Shown here piece after piece: positions 48,795 through 57,477 of a DNA stretch of 64,000 bases. Location of the stretch: positions 2,356,001 to 2,420,000 of the forward strand of contig NZ_CP017560.1 in NCBI RefSeq assembly GCF_001753205.1, in the 5' to 3' direction. Position numbers and translations under genes: made by a program. The DNA is from Sporosarcina ureilytica (GTDB taxonomy: Bacteria > Bacillota > Bacilli > Bacillales_A > Planococcaceae). Numbering within the stretch: position 1 is the stretch's first letter; every line of letters begins with the position of its first letter. Below the pieces are notes generated by a model. The model was given only the letters and a program-made list of their open reading frames with translations. It had not been told where the DNA came from and did not search any database.

Positions 48795-49472
48795 ATGACA
48801 AATAGAGCTATCCAGAAAAGTCGTATGTGGAAGTATTTTATCGAAGCGACTAAGGAAATCATTGAAACAGAAGGCATTCATCAAGTCACAATCCGTAAAG
48901 TTGCAGACCGCGCAGGATACAATAGTGCCACCATCTACAATTACTTTAAAGAACTTTCTCATTTAGTTTTTTTCGCGTCGCTGAAAATGTTAAAGTCCTA
49001 CGTAGATGATGTGACTACATATATGGCTCGAGGCCAAAACTCCTACGAAAAATACATGCTTGCTTGGGAGTGCATGTGCAAACATTCATTCGAAAAACCA
49101 GAATTGTTTCACGCCGTCTTTATTCGAGACTTGGGCAATCACCCCCATAAACTGATTGAAGAATATTATTCTATCTATCCTGCCGAATTAATTAATGTTC
49201 CGCCAGAATTAAAATCTATTTTATTTGAACGTAATATAACAAAGCGTGGGTTATCCTTGTTGGACAATGCTGCAGAAGAAGGTCATATCAAACGAGAAGA
49301 TGTGGAAGAAATTAATGAAATGACGATTCTGATTTGGCAAGGGATGTTGTCAAATATGTTAAACAACCGAATAGAATACGACAGTCAAGTTGCTGCCAGC
49401 AGAACAATGCATTATATTGAAAAAACTGTTCACAGCGCACTTACAACAAAAGCACTTCCACCCAGAATTTAA
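48795..49472 (+). CDS. TetR/AcrR-family regulator
   Basis: A 225-aa repressor-type regulator. The HTH is at about residues 14-60: KYFIEATKEIIETEGIHQVT, IRKVADRAGYNSATIYNYFK. The ligand domain has AWECMCKHSFEKPELFHAVF and FERNITKRGLSLLDNAAEEG. ATG follows AAGGAGG by 6 nt. Divergent from the BCCT-CocE operon, with a 20-bp palindrome between; it probably controls both and perhaps the acyltransferase downstream. Ligand unknown; carnitine-related compounds are an inference. Confidence 0.9.
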   Translation: MTNRAIQKSRMWKYFIEATKEIIETEGIHQVTIRKVADRAGYNSATIYNYFKELSHLVFFASLKMLKSYVDDVTTYMARGQNSYEKYMLAWECMCKHSFEKPELFHAVFIRDLGNHPHKLIEEYYSIYPAELINVPPELKSILFERNITKRGLSLLDNAAEEGHIKREDVEEINEMTILIWQGMLSNMLNNRIEYDSQVAASRTMHYIEKTVHSALTTKALPPRI

Positions 49473-49481
49473 TTGTACATA

Positions 49482-49523
49482 AAGAGTAGAGAAAGAATCT
49501 CAACATTCCTCCTCTACTTTTTC
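49482..49523 (+). terminator. Terminator after the TetR gene
   Basis: Stem AGTAGAG / CTCTACT followed by TTTTC. Confidence 0.6.
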
Positions 49524-49572
49524 ACTATTTACTCTTTGATAGCACAGCTTATTATTCAAAAGAAGCACCTAC

Positions 49573-49606
49573 ATAAAAAAACACCTCTTGACTGTCAAAC
49601 GAGGTC
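49573..49606 (-). terminator. Terminator after the acyltransferase gene
   Basis: The minus strand has ACCTC / GAGGT enclosing TTGA / TCAA, then GTTTTTTTATG. Confidence 0.7.
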
Positions 49607-49653
49607 AAATACTTCTCCCCCGTTCCCCATCAAAAGGCGTTTTGTTTTTTGAT

Positions 49654-51420
49654 TTAATCCTTACTTACGCGCAAATTTCTTAATTCCTTTAATGCGTCTA
49701 ACATATGGTTTTTAAGCTCCGTCGCTTGTTCTTTCTCGGCTGTACGGCAAGATATATTAATCGAGATAGAGGAATCTAATAATATATAAGCAATGCCAAA
49801 TCCGCCCTTTACGACAGGTCCAAAAATTCGTGATCTCACATTATCATAAGCCATTCCACTTGTAGAAATAAAATCTTCCCTTAATGTTTGATAGCCTTCA
49901 TCTTTAAAAATCGCGGGTAACTTTTTTATCCCTAAACTTTCCCCGTACTGTATGTACACTTGCTCTAACCCGAACATATGCCTCTCTACTCCAAAACCAG
50001 TTCGACATTGGTGTATTCTATGTGAATGCGCAGCGCTAGCCGCTTCCATTAACACATTCACTTCTTCCTTTGGCTGATTTTCTTCTACTGCTTGTACCAA
50101 TGCCCACTTCTCCATGCTTGTCGCTCGCGCACATTCTGTTCTACCTTCTTTATAATGGCGAATAGAAACAGGCTCATACACACTTTTCAATGTACCGAAT
50201 GTGCGATACTGTGCAATTTGTAATGCCATATGGAAGAATGCATCTGGACTTAGATTCATGCTTTTTATTTCATCTGAGCCAAATTCATCAAATGTCGTCG
50301 ATTTGACGTGAAATTCACTTTTTCTTTTTTGACTCATTTCAGCTAACTTGAATATAGATGCCTCAATCTCTGCTGAAATGTCCCATGATAACTTTCTTGT
50401 CGTTGGCTGTTCGCTCGTATATAGTGTTTCTTCATTTCTCTTTGCAAATCCTTCATTCACATAGCTTATAACAGCAAATATCGTTGTCCCATCGACTGCA
50501 GTATGTTCGATACTATAGCCAATTCTTCCTTTTTTTGTAATAACGAGTTGGATTGTTTTATCGAAATATTTATTTCGACTATTTAACATTAGATTTTCGA
50601 TGGCTTCATCCGAGTTATTGCTATCTTCATCTATCGAAATCACGATGAGTGAATCTGCTATTAATTGAAGGTTATCGGCATTGATTTTAGATACCTTCAA
50701 ATCATGATAAATTTGCGCCGCTTCATCCCTTTCCGCGGTTGTAAAGAGTCCTACATTTAATCCTTCCTGTTGTTCTGTTTGAAAAATGATATCGATCGCT
50801 TCAGCAATTCGTTTACTTTGATAGATGTCCCCATTTTCATTCGTCACAGCTACTTGGTACATATTGTTTTTATATATGAGAATGACAAAATTATTTCTTT
50901 TATCGAAATCGGCAACCGTAAATGTATCTCGGTTATTTTGGGGAATGCGGACAGAACGAAAGAACTTTCTATATTGCCCCATATCTAATGGAACCCCTTT
51001 TAACATGACAGGTTCAACTTCTCCATCGATAATTTTATGATAATATTCCGCGACTAAAAAGCTTGCTTTCCCTGCAAGCTCTGCAATCGTTGGCGCTATT
51101 TTTAATTTAGGGCGATTGACCAAAATATTAAAATGCATCCCAGTTGGCAATGAACCACGATATTTCAAATAGCTATCATCCCAAAAAGGAGTTAACCAAC
51201 TTCCTTCCGTATTCTCCTTCAATTTAATCAATTTCTTTTGCAGTTTGACAGCATCACCATGTTCGTCAAAAAAATGATTGACCGCCTTCGTTGTAGTGAT
51301 AAACTGCTGCTTATCTACTAGAGGTTCAATCCATTCAAGGAGCTTCGGGTGTGTACTCGTTAACGGGGGAACTGGGAATGATTGTAATTTATGTTGATGA
51401 TCAAATATCTTTTTTATAAT
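49654..51420 (-). CDS. Carnitine/choline O-acyltransferase family protein
   Basis: A protein of about 588 aa matching the carnitine/choline acyltransferase family (PF00755) end to end, which is common in eukaryotes and rare in bacteria. It moves acyl groups between CoA and carnitine or choline. The opening LQSFPVPPLTSTHPKLLEWI resembles the family N-terminus, catalytic His lies in YSIEHTAVDGTT (about residue 306), GRTECARATSMEKW is the carnitine-acyltransferase R/T box, and STSGMAYDNV with FGPVVKGGFGIAYIL ends the active site. No ATG, GTG or TTG is suitably placed: AAAGGAG is followed by ATT-ATT-ATA, so the start is probably ATT 51420 or ATA 51417. It is convergent with the TetR gene. Confidence 0.88.
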   Translation of the reverse strand: MIKKIFDHQHKLQSFPVPPLTSTHPKLLEWIEPLVDKQQFITTTKAVNHFFDEHGDAVKLQKKLIKLKENTEGSWLTPFWDDSYLKYRGSLPTGMHFNILVNRPKLKIAPTIAELAGKASFLVAEYYHKIIDGEVEPVMLKGVPLDMGQYRKFFRSVRIPQNNRDTFTVADFDKRNNFVILIYKNNMYQVAVTNENGDIYQSKRIAEAIDIIFQTEQQEGLNVGLFTTAERDEAAQIYHDLKVSKINADNLQLIADSLIVISIDEDSNNSDEAIENLMLNSRNKYFDKTIQLVITKKGRIGYSIEHTAVDGTTIFAVISYVNEGFAKRNEETLYTSEQPTTRKLSWDISAEIEASIFKLAEMSQKRKSEFHVKSTTFDEFGSDEIKSMNLSPDAFFHMALQIAQYRTFGTLKSVYEPVSIRHYKEGRTECARATSMEKWALVQAVEENQPKEEVNVLMEAASAAHSHRIHQCRTGFGVERHMFGLEQVYIQYGESLGIKKLPAIFKDEGYQTLREDFISTSGMAYDNVRSRIFGPVVKGGFGIAYILLDSSISINISCRTAEKEQATELKNHMLDALKELRNLRVSKD

Positions 51421-51502
51421 AATGACTCCTTTCAAATTGAACAAAAATAAAATATGGCATGGCATCATCTTAGCGATTGCCACGTCCATATATGAAGTAA
51501 TT

Positions 51503-51640
51503 TCATGATTTTATTTGGCGTACGTCTAACAGGCAAATTCTCGGGTGTTCATTATACGTGTGTGTATATTTTAGTAATCGTTCACTCCGGGACCCTTCTT
51601 TACGTTCAATATTATATCGCATATCCGAGTAATTATCCAT
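51503..51640 (-). CDS. Possible small protein (45 aa) upstream of the acyltransferase
   Basis: Frame from ATG 51640 (MDNYSDMRYNIERKEGSRSE, then RLLKYTHTYNEHPRICLLDV and RQIKS). AGAGGG lies 8 nt upstream. Strongly charged, no membrane segment, no known family. It could be a small gene, a leader peptide or chance; its stop lies about 80 nt before the presumed acyltransferase start. Confidence 0.35.
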   Translation of the reverse strand: MDNYSDMRYNIERKEGSRSERLLKYTHTYNEHPRICLLDVRQIKS

Positions 51641-51748
51641 TTTGACAGCCCTCTATGTATGATGAGGGAAAATACTTTCACCTGAGGCCCAAATAAAGTA
51701 CACTACTACAGTAAGAAAATATTTTTGAAAAGTATGGAGGAAGAAAAA

Positions 51749-52186
51749 TTGAAAAAACTATTCGCAGCTTTTCTAGCGATTACGCTACTGTTCTCGCCTA
51801 TTGGAAATTTCATTTTCAACGACTCTCCCGTTGCTGAAGCCAAACGCTATAAATCAGGGAAGAAAAACTTTAATATCGATAAGCAAAAGCAACAACCAAA
51901 TCAGTCCAATATCCAAAAGCAAAAAGAGAATGACAACAAGAACAATACGGTCCAAAACAATAAAAAACCATCCACTGGTGGCGGCTTAATGAAAGGTTTA
52001 CTCGTCGGTGGATTAGCTGGTTTATTATTTGGAAGTTTGTTTGCTAATATGGGCATGTTAGGCTCAGTTCTCGGCTTTTTAATCAACGCTTTTGCAATCA
52101 TTATCTTAGTTGTACTGATTAAAAAAGTATTCAATTTATTATCTGCAAGGAAGAAAGAAGAGGACGCTAGACCATGGAACCGTTAA
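51749..52186 (+). CDS. Exported glycine-zipper membrane protein, 145 aa
   Basis: Signal peptide (residues 1-30, cleavage after VAEA), a polar Gln/Asn/Lys-rich linker (QKQQPNQSNIQKQKENDNKN), then GGGLMKGLLVGGLAGLLFGS with a glycine-zipper helix and a second helix FAIIILVVLIKKVF, ending in a charged tail. The pattern resembles the N-terminal region of Tim44-like bacterial proteins but lacks that domain. TTG 51749 has GGAGG eight nt upstream. Its last codons overlap the next gene. Function unknown. Confidence 0.7.
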   Translation: MKKLFAAFLAITLLFSPIGNFIFNDSPVAEAKRYKSGKKNFNIDKQKQQPNQSNIQKQKENDNKNNTVQNNKKPSTGGGLMKGLLVGGLAGLLFGSLFANMGMLGSVLGFLINAFAIIILVVLIKKVFNLLSARKKEEDARPWNR

Positions 52187-52470
52187 TTATTTCTGAACAA
52201 GATATTATCAATTCAATCTGTCTTTTCATGTCCCATGAAAAAGAGATTGAGCCTGACGAAGTTGAAGTCGAACTCATTTATGATGATGAAGCGGAAATGG
52301 CTTTTACAGCAGAAACGTGTATCCAAAGTGAAACGGAATTGATTCCTACTTCTAAAATGATTGCGGCCCTTCGCTTATGGATTGACCTATACACTGATTT
52401 AGACGGGATTTCAGCAGGTATTCAACTTCATTTTAATGAGAACGACGGGATTTATGCAACCGTACGATAA
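52174..52470 (+). CDS. YxcD family protein (DUF2653)
   Basis: A 98-aa soluble protein matching YxcD: SEQDIINSICLFMSHEKEIE, PDEVEVELIYDDEAEMAFTA and a C-terminal GISAGIQLHFNENDGIYATV. ATG overlaps the end of the upstream exported-protein gene by 13 bp, so the two are translated from one message. Function unknown. Confidence 0.75.
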   Translation: MEPLIISEQDIINSICLFMSHEKEIEPDEVEVELIYDDEAEMAFTAETCIQSETELIPTSKMIAALRLWIDLYTDLDGISAGIQLHFNENDGIYATVR

Positions 52471-52477
52471 TCTATTT

Positions 52478-52527
52478 TAGAGGCTTTCAAGCAGTCAATT
52501 TCTAGACTGTTGGAAGTCTCTTTTTTG
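52478..52527 (+). terminator. Terminator after the yxcD-like gene
   Basis: AGAGGCTTTCAAGCAGTC pairs (with mismatches) with GACTGTTGGAAGTCTCT, then TTTTTG. Confidence 0.75.
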
Positions 52528-52605
52528 TATGATTGAATATCTATAAAAGTTCGAACTCTATTTAAATATGATGTATAATCCAGACGTAAGGGGGAGTTGA
52601 AATAA

Positions 52606-53388
52606 ATGAAAAAAACATGTTACTTATTCTTTTCAGCGCTAGTGATAGTTATGCTTATTGCTTGTTCAAACACTGCTGAAAAGGTAGGAAACGCTGATGA
52701 AAAGGTTAACCTTACAATATCCGCGGCAACTAGTTTAACAGATGCCCTACAGGAGATTAAAACCATTTACGAAAAAGACAATTCAGTCCAACTCACATTT
52801 AATTTAGGTGGTTCCGGCAGTCTTGCGCAACAAATTCAACGAGGCGCACCTGTTGATATTTTTATTTCTGCAAATGAAAATTGGATGGACACATTAATAC
52901 AGAATGACCTCATTATCGAACAATCACTTGCGACGATTACAGGGAACAGATTAGTTCTGATTGCTCAAAATGACTCAAAACTACACTTTCCATCTGTCAA
53001 TCAAATCATTCCTGAAGAAGTGGATCAAATTGCAATTGGCAATCCCGAAAGTGTTCCTGCTGGAAAATATACACAGGAAGTTTTGCAAACAGTAAACCTA
53101 TGGGATGACTTAGAAAACAAACTGATTTTAGGTAAAGACGTGCGTCAAGTATTGACCTATGTTGAAACTGGGAATGTCGATATTGGGTTTGTTTATGAAA
53201 GTGATGCCCTTTCTTCAGATCAGATTTCCATCTTAGCCACTGTCCCAGAAAATTCCCACGACAAGATTACATATCCAGGTGCAATTTTAGCATCTTCTAA
53301 ACATGAACAAGAAGCGCAGGATTTCTTAACATTTCTAACTTCAGAACAAGCGCAACAAGTGTTTGAAAAATACGGCTTTCGTCAATAA
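52606..53388 (+). CDS. modA: Molybdate ABC transporter, substrate-binding lipoprotein
   Basis: A 260-aa ModA. Lipobox MLIACS (Cys about 20), then AATSLTDALQEIKTIYE (oxyanion-binding Ser), NLGGSGSLAQQIQRGAPVDI, FISANENWMDTL, GNPESVPAGKYTQEVL and DVGIVY-like DIGFVYESDAL. It binds molybdate or tungstate outside the membrane. First gene of modABC; modB begins 16 bp later. No ModE or molybdopterin genes are next to it. Confidence 0.93.
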   Translation: MKKTCYLFFSALVIVMLIACSNTAEKVGNADEKVNLTISAATSLTDALQEIKTIYEKDNSVQLTFNLGGSGSLAQQIQRGAPVDIFISANENWMDTLIQNDLIIEQSLATITGNRLVLIAQNDSKLHFPSVNQIIPEEVDQIAIGNPESVPAGKYTQEVLQTVNLWDDLENKLILGKDVRQVLTYVETGNVDIGFVYESDALSSDQISILATVPENSHDKITYPGAILASSKHEQEAQDFLTFLTSEQAQQVFEKYGFRQ

Positions 53389-53404
53389 GACTAGGTGATT
53401 TATT

Positions 53405-54094
53405 GTGAATGAACTAAATCTTTCTCCATTATGGCTTTCGATTAAGACCGCCTCTATCGCAACCGTTATTGTTTTTATTTTCGGCGTGATTCTTGCCCGC
53501 ATGATTGCAAGAAATCATTTCCCCGGAAAAGGTTTCCTCGAGGCAATTATTTTATTGCCGCTCGTCTTACCCCCTACCGTTGTCGGTTTTGGGTTATTGT
53601 TTCTTTTTGGAAAAAATGGTTTTGTGGGGCACTGGCTTAGTCATTATTTCAACATCCAAATTGTTTTCACATGGTATGCAGTCATTATTGCAGCTGTTGT
53701 TGTTTCTTTTCCGCTCATGTATCAAAGCGCAAGCGCTGCGTTTCAACAATACGATCGAAATATTGAAAATGCCGCCTATACGATGGGCGCCTCGAAGTGG
53801 AAAGTATTTTGGACCATTTCATTTCCACTGGCATGGCCTGGATTGCTCTCGGGCTTAGTCTTATCTTTCGCACGTGCACTTGGTGAATTTGGCGCGACCT
53901 TAATGCTTGCTGGCTATATTCCAAATGTGACAGATACAATTCCGCTAGCGATTTACTTTGCGGTTGAATCCGGAAATATGGAAATGGCCAAGTTTTGGGT
54001 ATTCATTATTATCGCGTTCGGGTTCAGTGCGATTCTTTGGCTTAATTGGTGGAGCAAACGACATATGTTGCGTTTTCAGGCGAAACAACAATGA
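53405..54094 (+). CDS. modB: Molybdate ABC transporter permease
   Basis: A 229-aa permease with five helices. The EAA loop is NIENAAYTMGASKWKVFWTI followed by FPLAWPGLLSGLVLSFARAL and GEFGATLMLAGYIPNVTDTI, the usual ModB signature. GTG start after TAGGTGA. It pairs with ModC in the membrane. Confidence 0.93.
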   Translation: MNELNLSPLWLSIKTASIATVIVFIFGVILARMIARNHFPGKGFLEAIILLPLVLPPTVVGFGLLFLFGKNGFVGHWLSHYFNIQIVFTWYAVIIAAVVVSFPLMYQSASAAFQQYDRNIENAAYTMGASKWKVFWTISFPLAWPGLLSGLVLSFARALGEFGATLMLAGYIPNVTDTIPLAIYFAVESGNMEMAKFWVFIIIAFGFSAILWLNWWSKRHMLRFQAKQQ

Positions 54095-54107
54095 TAGGAG
54101 AGAAACC

Positions 54108-54743
54108 ATGCTTAGCATAGACATTCAAAAACAATTGTCCCATTTTGAATTAACCACTTCATTTACAGTCGCGAAAGATGAAATTGTTGTTCTTTTCGGT
54201 CCATCAGGTTCTGGTAAAACAACCATATTAAATTGTATCGCAGGTCTTTCAAAACCAACTGCTGGCCAAATAACATTACATAATCGAGTGTTATTTAATA
54301 ATAAACGAGTCAATGTACCGATTCAGCAACGTAATATTGGGTATCTCTTCCAATCTTACGCCCTTTTCCCACATTTAACCGCATGGGAAAATATCGCATA
54401 TGGCATGAAATCACAACCTTTCGCTGAACATTTAATGAAGGAACTAGGGATTGTCCATTTGAGAGAACAATACCCTCATGAAATTTCGGGCGGAGAAAAA
54501 CAACGTGTTGCGATTGCACGAGCTCTTGCGACAGAACCTGACCTGTTATTATTAGACGAACCTTTTTCTGCTTTAGATGATGAGACAAAAGAAAAAGGCC
54601 ATCATGAACTATTACGGCTACATAAACAGTGGGAAATTCCCATTCTTCTCGTCACACATAGTAAAGCAGAAGCCGAAAAACTAAGTAATCGCATCTTATA
54701 TGTAAATGAAGGCCAACTCATAGAACCAACATGTTCAATATAA
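54108..54743 (+). CDS. modC: Molybdate ABC transporter ATPase, short form
   Basis: A 211-aa ATPase: Walker A GPSGSGKTT (about 29-37), Q-loop LFQSYALFPHL, signature ISGGEKQRVAIARALA, Walker B LLLLDEPFSALDDETKE and switch His in LLVTHSKAEAE. It lacks the C-terminal TOBE (mop) domain that adds about 130 residues in many ModC proteins, so no molybdate-binding regulatory domain is present. ATG at 54108 follows TAGGAGAG. Confidence 0.9.
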   Translation: MLSIDIQKQLSHFELTTSFTVAKDEIVVLFGPSGSGKTTILNCIAGLSKPTAGQITLHNRVLFNNKRVNVPIQQRNIGYLFQSYALFPHLTAWENIAYGMKSQPFAEHLMKELGIVHLREQYPHEISGGEKQRVAIARALATEPDLLLLDEPFSALDDETKEKGHHELLRLHKQWEIPILLVTHSKAEAEKLSNRILYVNEGQLIEPTCSI

Positions 54744-54782
54744 AAGCTGCTACCAGGATTGGTTAGCAGCTATTTATGTTTC

Positions 54783-55400
54783 TTATAACGGTTTGCAAAA
54801 GGTATATGGATTCCACTGATAAGTAGGGTCCGTGAAGGTCGAGTTTATATCGAAATGCTCGTGTTGATCACGATGACAATCTATTGGGGGTCCGATAAAT
54901 ACTGATGGCGGTATCGGCTTCGTTACTTCCTTCCATTTAACTTCATCAACACAATACGTATCCGCTACAATATTGGCTGGCGTTACATTCAAAAGATCCG
55001 AACCTAAAATCACTTCTGGTTTCGGTGCATTAAAAATACCTAAAAAACGTGTGTCATCAGCATTCGAGACAATATAATGCCACCACCCCTGCGGAACGTT
55101 GACAACTTGACCCGAAGTGATTGAAAAACTATGAAGCTCTTTTGTATTCGGATTGACGAGTGATACCGTAACGCCCCCGCAAATACAATAAACCAATTCT
55201 GACGCATGTTGATGGTAATGAGGTTCAACTATCTTTCCTTTACTTAAATAAATATCAAGGACCGATGTGTTGTCTAATGTATTTAATTGATCAATGCTCA
55301 GTTCATTAATGAAGTTTTTATTATCCCTTTTAAAAAGAGTATTTTGATTAACATCGAATGTATATTCTGCGTTCGGTGAACTAACATCAAATTTTTTCAC
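54783..55400 (-). CDS. Cupin-domain protein
   Basis: A 205-aa protein with one germin-type cupin: motif 1 PHYHQHASELVYCICGGVTV (His-His-Glu about 61-67) and motif 2 GQVVNVPQGWWHYIVSNADD (His about 106). Such single-cupin proteins resemble half of an oxalate decarboxylase; enzymatic role not shown. A C-terminal Cys/His segment DCHRDQHEHFDINSTF may be specific to this group. GTG start follows GGGGG by 9 nt. Single gene, convergent with modC. Confidence 0.8.
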   Translation of the reverse strand: MKKFDVSSPNAEYTFDVNQNTLFKRDNKNFINELSIDQLNTLDNTSVLDIYLSKGKIVEPHYHQHASELVYCICGGVTVSLVNPNTKELHSFSITSGQVVNVPQGWWHYIVSNADDTRFLGIFNAPKPEVILGSDLLNVTPANIVADTYCVDEVKWKEVTKPIPPSVFIGPPIDCHRDQHEHFDINSTFTDPTYQWNPYTFCKPL

Positions 55401-55542
55401 CCTTTATATCCCCCTTATGATTAATCCAAACCCTTTCTTAACGTATGTATGTAATTGGATTCTGGTCACAATGGCTTCTTTGGTACTATTTTTAATAAAG
55501 ATTTAACATGCTGTGAGTTTGATTGTTATTTTTCTTTTGAAC

Positions 55543-55579
55543 AAAAAAAGCTGTTTGAGTATGAATTTACCAAACAGCT
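55543..55579 (-). terminator. Terminator after the CWC gene
   Basis: Stem AGCTGTTTG / CAAACAGCT followed by TTTTTTG on the minus strand. Confidence 0.8.
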
Positions 55580-55588
55580 ACTCCTCAT

Positions 55589-55792
55589 TTAATTTTCATC
55601 AGAAAACGTTGACTTAAATCGATTCAAACAACTTTCACAAATACAAGTCTTTCTTACTGCTTCCGGCGGTAGAAGGTCAAATAGTTCACTTGGAAAGAAC
55701 GTTTTCGTACACCAACAATCTCCTAACGACTTTTCTTTGCCATTGCAGCAATTGTTATGACGATAACAAAGTGGACAGTTTTCTAGTTCCAT
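55589..55792 (-). CDS. Cysteine-rich CWC family protein
   Basis: A 67-aa protein with a zinc-binding-like set of eight cysteines: CPLCYRHNNCCN, GDCWCTKTFFPSELFDLLP and TCICESCLNRF. The pattern fits the Cys_rich_CWC family. The ATG at 55792 is the best family match (ENCPLC follows), though an in-frame ATG at 55825 overlaps the brnQ stop; neither has a strong site. It is 17 bp beyond brnQ and probably translated with it. Function unknown. Confidence 0.75.
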   Translation of the reverse strand: MELENCPLCYRHNNCCNGKEKSLGDCWCTKTFFPSELFDLLPPEAVRKTCICESCLNRFKSTFSDEN

Positions 55793-55808
55793 CCCTACTC
55801 GACTCACT

Positions 55809-57164
55809 TTATTCAACACGCACATTGGTCACTGATTCTTGAATTAAGGCTGCACGTTCATTCTTCACCTTACTGATAATAAAACCAATCACTGCGCCTA
55901 CTATTCCAGTAACAATCCAGCCTGCCCCATTTTCAAAAAGTGGAATGAAACCGAAAACTGCATCAATTGTTTCTGGAAAAATATTTGCTTCTTTCAATGC
56001 ATCTAAGACCGCAATCATCCCTACGCCAATAATTGTACTAACATAAACAGATTGATAACCGTTGAATAAGTTGTTAAACAATACTAATGCGATTAACGCG
56101 ATAGCAATGGGATATAACAGTAATAAAATAGGGGATGCCATCGTCAAAATGGTATTTAATCCAAAATTGGTAATGATTAAACTTAACAAAGCAAATACAA
56201 GTAACCAAACCTTGTAAGAAACAGATGGAACGATACGCTCGAAGTACTCAGAAACCGCTGCTAAACAAGCGACATTTGTTGTAATCCCTGTTAGGAAAAT
56301 AACGGTTCCAATCATATAAATCCCTACTTGGCCAAATAACACAGAAGCACTTTGTGCAAGGACTTCCCCGCCATTATCTTTTAAACCGATTGAATCCACA
56401 CTAGAAGCCCCAATCCAAGCCATCGAAACTTGGAGGAGTATTAAGCCAATGATTGTAATTAGACCCGCTTTAATAAATAAACTAGACACAACTTTTTCAG
56501 ATTTAATCCCTAAGGCACCAATCGACTTGATAAATATACCGCCAAACACAAAAGCGGCTAACACATCCATCGTATAATAGCCTTGTGTAAATCCTTTCAG
56601 AAAAATTCCTGAAAGATAATTTTCTTGAGGTGCACCAATACTACCCATCGGTGTAATCACTGATTTCATGATAATCGCTAGTAACAAAATTGCGAAAACT
56701 GGCGTAATCATTTTCCCAAGTCGATCAACAAACTTTGTCGTATTCCATGATAACAAAATCGTTAAAACGATAAATATCGTCGAAAATCCGAATAATATCA
56801 GTTTCGTATTTGCTCCTTCCGATACTAACGGATTAACCGCAATCTCATAAACAACTGATGTGGTTCTTGGAATTACATAAATCGGTCCCAACGTTAGAAA
56901 TAATAAGACCGAAAAAACCGTTGCAAAAAGCGGATTCACTCGACTCGCTAACTTCTCTACTGTTCCACCCCCGCGAGTTAATGCTAGAATCGCTAATAAA
57001 ACCAAGCCAACCCCAGTTATCAAAAAACCACTCATTGCAATCCACGTATTAGTCCCCGCTTCTTGACCTACCATAGGTGCAAAAATGACGTTCCCCGCCC
57101 CTAAAAACATAGCAAACAACATTAATCCGATTGCAAATACTTTTGAAAATGGAACTGTCTGCAT
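55809..57164 (-). CDS. brnQ: Branched-chain amino acid carrier BrnQ
   Basis: A 451-aa LIVCS-family Na+/H+ symporter for leucine, isoleucine and valine, with 12 helices. Signatures: MLFAMFLGAGNVIFAPMVGQ, GVGLVLLAILALTRGGGTVE, FLTLGPIYVIPRTTSVVYEI and TMDVLAAFVFGGIFIKSIGA. ATG at 57164 follows GGAGGG. A CodY-like motif lies about 190 bp upstream. The small CWC gene follows directly. Confidence 0.92.
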   Translation of the reverse strand: MQTVPFSKVFAIGLMLFAMFLGAGNVIFAPMVGQEAGTNTWIAMSGFLITGVGLVLLAILALTRGGGTVEKLASRVNPLFATVFSVLLFLTLGPIYVIPRTTSVVYEIAVNPLVSEGANTKLILFGFSTIFIVLTILLSWNTTKFVDRLGKMITPVFAILLLAIIMKSVITPMGSIGAPQENYLSGIFLKGFTQGYYTMDVLAAFVFGGIFIKSIGALGIKSEKVVSSLFIKAGLITIIGLILLQVSMAWIGASSVDSIGLKDNGGEVLAQSASVLFGQVGIYMIGTVIFLTGITTNVACLAAVSEYFERIVPSVSYKVWLLVFALLSLIITNFGLNTILTMASPILLLLYPIAIALIALVLFNNLFNGYQSVYVSTIIGVGMIAVLDALKEANIFPETIDAVFGFIPLFENGAGWIVTGIVGAVIGFIISKVKNERAALIQESVTNVRVE

Positions 57165-57355
57165 AGTTACCCCTCCCTTTGTTTATCCCAACATAATTTC
57201 CCATTATTCACTTAGAAATGAACTAACTTACAACCCCTCGTGTAATCGCTTACATATATCCGTTGAAATTATCAAGAATGACTAGCAATTATTTAAGTGC
57301 TACTTCAATATGTATATATTTATTTTACTCCTACAAATTTTTTTGTCAAGATTCA

Positions 57356-57370
57356 AACTACCTGAAAATT
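57356..57370. promoter_or_regulatory. Possible CodY box upstream of brnQ
   Basis: AACTACCTGAAAATT agrees with the CodY consensus AATTTTCWGAAAATT at 12 of 15 positions. A TTGACA (minus, 57344-57349) is next to it, but no good -10 follows. The rest of 57165-57576 holds only a terminator. Confidence 0.35.
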
Positions 57371-57439
57371 GAAGTAAATAAATGTTTGATTTCTAGAATT
57401 AATTATCTGTTTGAGAAGCAGCTTTCTTAAAAAAAATGA

Positions 57440-57477
57440 TAAAGACAGCCTTCTACATGTTAGAGGGCTGTCTTTTA
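57440..57477 (-). terminator. Terminator of the app-type operon
   Basis: Stem AAAGACAGCC-TTCTA / TAGAG-GGCTGTCTTT, about 100 bp past the last gene; T-rich on both sides. Confidence 0.75.

Noticed and set aside
53958..54107. Upstream in-frame extension of modC
   Set aside because: It overlaps the end of modB in another frame; the ATG at 54108 has a strong ribosome binding site.
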